6,868 nucleotides of DNA from Achromobacter sp. Lineage in GTDB: Bacteria; Pseudomonadota; Gammaproteobacteria; Burkholderiales; Burkholderiaceae_B. The DNA is taken from NCBI GenBank assembly GCA_003454835.1, contig DMTA01000524.1, positions 1-6,868 on the forward strand, in the 5' to 3' direction. The notes beneath the pieces were generated by a model. The model did not search any database. It saw only the letters and a list, made by a program, of their open reading frames with translations, and was not told the DNA's origin. A program made the position numbers and the translations under genes. Shown here piece after piece: positions 5,448 to 6,868 of this stretch (positions are counted from its first letter, which is position 1; every line of letters begins with the position of its first letter).

Positions 5448-6868
5448 GCCTTTACGAAACCCTCGCCGACGAGATCGCCACGTCGATCGCAAGCGGCGTC
5501 TTGCGCGCCGGCGACAAGCTGCCCTCGGTGCGCGACGCGTGCGCCGCGCGGGGTGTCAGCCCCTCCACTATCTTTCAGGCCTATTACCTGCTTGAGGCGC
5601 GCGGCCTGATCCGCGCGCAGCCGCGCTCTGGCTATTACGTCAACGCCCCCGCCGAATCGCTGCCGCCCGAACCGGGCGCCTCGTGCCCCGGCGGTGAATC
5701 CACCGAACTGGCAATCAGCGAGCGGATCTTCGACATCCTCGGCTCGGTGCGCAACCGCGACGTCACGCCGCTGGGCTCGGCCTTCCCCTCGCCGCTATTG
5801 TTTCCATTGCCGCGATTGGCGCAGGCCATGGCCGCACATCTGAAGCGCCAGGATCCGCGCGACACCGTCGAAGACCTGGCCCCCGGCAATCCGCGCCTGC
5901 GCCGGCAGATTGCCCTGCGCTACCTGATCGGCGGCATCAACCTGCCCGCCACCGACATCGTCGTCACCAATGGCGCCCTGGAAGCGTTGAATCTCTGCCT
6001 GCAGGCGGTCACGCAGCCGGGCGACACCGTCATGGTCGAAGCGCCCACGTTTTACGGCGCGCTGCAGGCGCTTGAACGACTTGGTTTGAAGGCGCTTGAA
6101 GTGCCTACCCATCCGCGCACCGGTATCGACCTGGACGCGATGCAGGCCGCCATCCTGCGCCACGCGCCGCGCGCCTGCTGGCTGATGACGCAGTTCCAGA
6201 ATCCGCTCGGCTGCCTGATGCCCGACGACCGAAAGCGGCAGCTGGTCGAACTGCTTGCGCGGCACGACATCCCGCTGATCGAGGACGACGTCTATGGCGA
6301 GCTGTATTTCGGCACGACGCGACCGGTTCCCGCCAAGGCCTACGACACGCGCGGACTGGTGCTGCATTGCTCTTCGTTTTCGAAATGCCTGGCGCCCGGC
6401 TATCGCATCGGCTGGGCCAGCGCCGGACGCTATGCCCAGCAGGTGCAGCGTCTGAAACTGTCATCGACGCTATCCGCCTCGGGCCCTGCGCAGGGCGCGA
6501 TTGCCGAATATCTGGAACAGGGCGGCTACGACCGCCACCTGCGCCGTCTGCGCCAGACGTTGCAGGCGCAGCAGGAGCGCATGGCCGACGCCATTGCGCA
6601 GGCCTTTCCCGCCGGTACGCGCGTGACGCGGCCGCAGGGCGGGTTCTTTCTGTGGCTGGAATTGCCTGCCGCCGTAGATGCGCTGTCGCTCCACCAGCAG
6701 GCGCTGGTACGCGGCATCAGCGTGGCGCCCGGCCCGATCTTCTCAGCCAGCGGCCAGTTTGGCAGCGCGCTGCGCCTGAACTACGGACATCCCTGGGAAG
6801 CCGGCATCGAGGCCGCGATCCGCACGCTGGGCGAGCTGGCGCACGAAGCCTGCCGCGCGGCTGTCGCC
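5444..6868 (+). CDS. MocR-family (GntR/aminotransferase fusion) transcriptional regulator, 3' end outside window
   Basis: This is a PLP-dependent regulator: a GntR winged-helix DNA-binding domain fused to a fold-type I aminotransferase domain used as an effector sensor. From GTG 5444 there are 475 codons, open to the right edge and close to the family's usual length. The wHTH domain (about 2-68) includes LYETLADEIATSI, GDKLPSVRDACAARGVSPST and the wing RGLIRAQPRSGYYV. A linker to about 108 follows. The aminotransferase domain shows GNPRLRRQIALRYL, TNGALEALNL, APTFYGALQAL, QNPLG with N253, EDDVYGEL around 280-287, the PLP lysine K314 in SFSKCLAPGYRIGW, and R444 in ALRLNYG. All PLP-binding residues look intact. 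GTG 5444 is chosen because it opens the wHTH; the same frame upstream has no nearby ATG. The layout resembles the YdcR-like subgroup, but effector and target genes cannot be told from sequence. It occupies the place often held by rapZ. Confidence 0.92.
   Translation, partial: MSLYETLADEIATSIASGVLRAGDKLPSVRDACAARGVSPSTIFQAYYLLEARGLIRAQPRSGYYVNAPAESLPPEPGASCPGGESTELAISERIFDILGSVRNRDVTPLGSAFPSPLLFPLPRLAQAMAAHLKRQDPRDTVEDLAPGNPRLRRQIALRYLIGGINLPATDIVVTNGALEALNLCLQAVTQPGDTVMVEAPTFYGALQALERLGLKALEVPTHPRTGIDLDAMQAAILRHAPRACWLMTQFQNPLGCLMPDDRKRQLVELLARHDIPLIEDDVYGELYFGTTRPVPAKAYDTRGLVLHCSSFSKCLAPGYRIGWASAGRYAQQVQRLKLSSTLSASGPAQGAIAEYLEQGGYDRHLRRLRQTLQAQQERMADAIAQAFPAGTRVTRPQGGFFLWLELPAAVDALSLHQQALVRGISVAPGPIFSASGQFGSALRLNYGHPWEAGIEAAIRTLGELAHEACRAAVA

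Overview
The window is a GC-rich (about two-thirds G+C by eye), tightly packed, all plus-strand bacterial locus. It carries the lipopolysaccharide export and Kdo synthesis cluster kdsD-kdsC-lptC-lptA-lptB, followed by hpf, ptsN, hprK and a MocR-type regulator. Gene order and protein style point to a betaproteobacterium of the order Burkholderiales, most likely Alcaligenaceae (Achromobacter/Bordetella-like). The genus is an inference from remembered protein style, not from a search.

Positions 1-3115 form the LPS block. They hold the C-terminal CBS-domain part of arabinose-5-phosphate isomerase (kdsD, cut by the window edge), Kdo-8-phosphate phosphatase (kdsC), the membrane-anchored LptC, the periplasmic LptA and the cytoplasmic ATPase LptB. 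KdsD and KdsC supply Kdo for the inner core. LptB powers LPS extraction and LptC/LptA carry it across the periplasm. ATGA stop/start overlaps at kdsD/kdsC and lptC/lptA, and gaps of 33-37 bp elsewhere, indicate one operon.

Positions 3116-3331 are non-coding. They hold a probable promoter and a structured hpf leader with two copies of GAAGGAGA. In many proteobacteria rpoN (sigma-54) sits exactly here; it is absent from this locus. hpf (ribosome hibernation factor) follows and is distinctly less GC-rich than its neighbours.

Positions 3671-4015 are a 345 bp intergenic region with a pyrimidine-rich stretch and, at its right end, a strong TATAAT promoter. Standard -10 geometry puts the transcription start on the A of the ptsN ATG, so ptsN may be translated from a leaderless message. 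ptsN (EIIA-Ntr) and hprK (HPr kinase/phosphorylase) are 20 bp apart and form the regulatory PTS branch.

After hprK, where rapZ commonly lies in betaproteobacteria, there is instead a GntR/aminotransferase fusion regulator of the MocR family, open to the right edge. hprK and this gene are bridged by a 10-codon mini-ORF whose start overlaps the hprK stop and whose stop overlaps the GTG start of the regulator. I saw no RNA genes, mobile elements, CRISPR arrays or phage genes. This is a conserved core locus with lineage-specific edits (no rpoN, no rapZ, unusual translation signals), not an accessory island.
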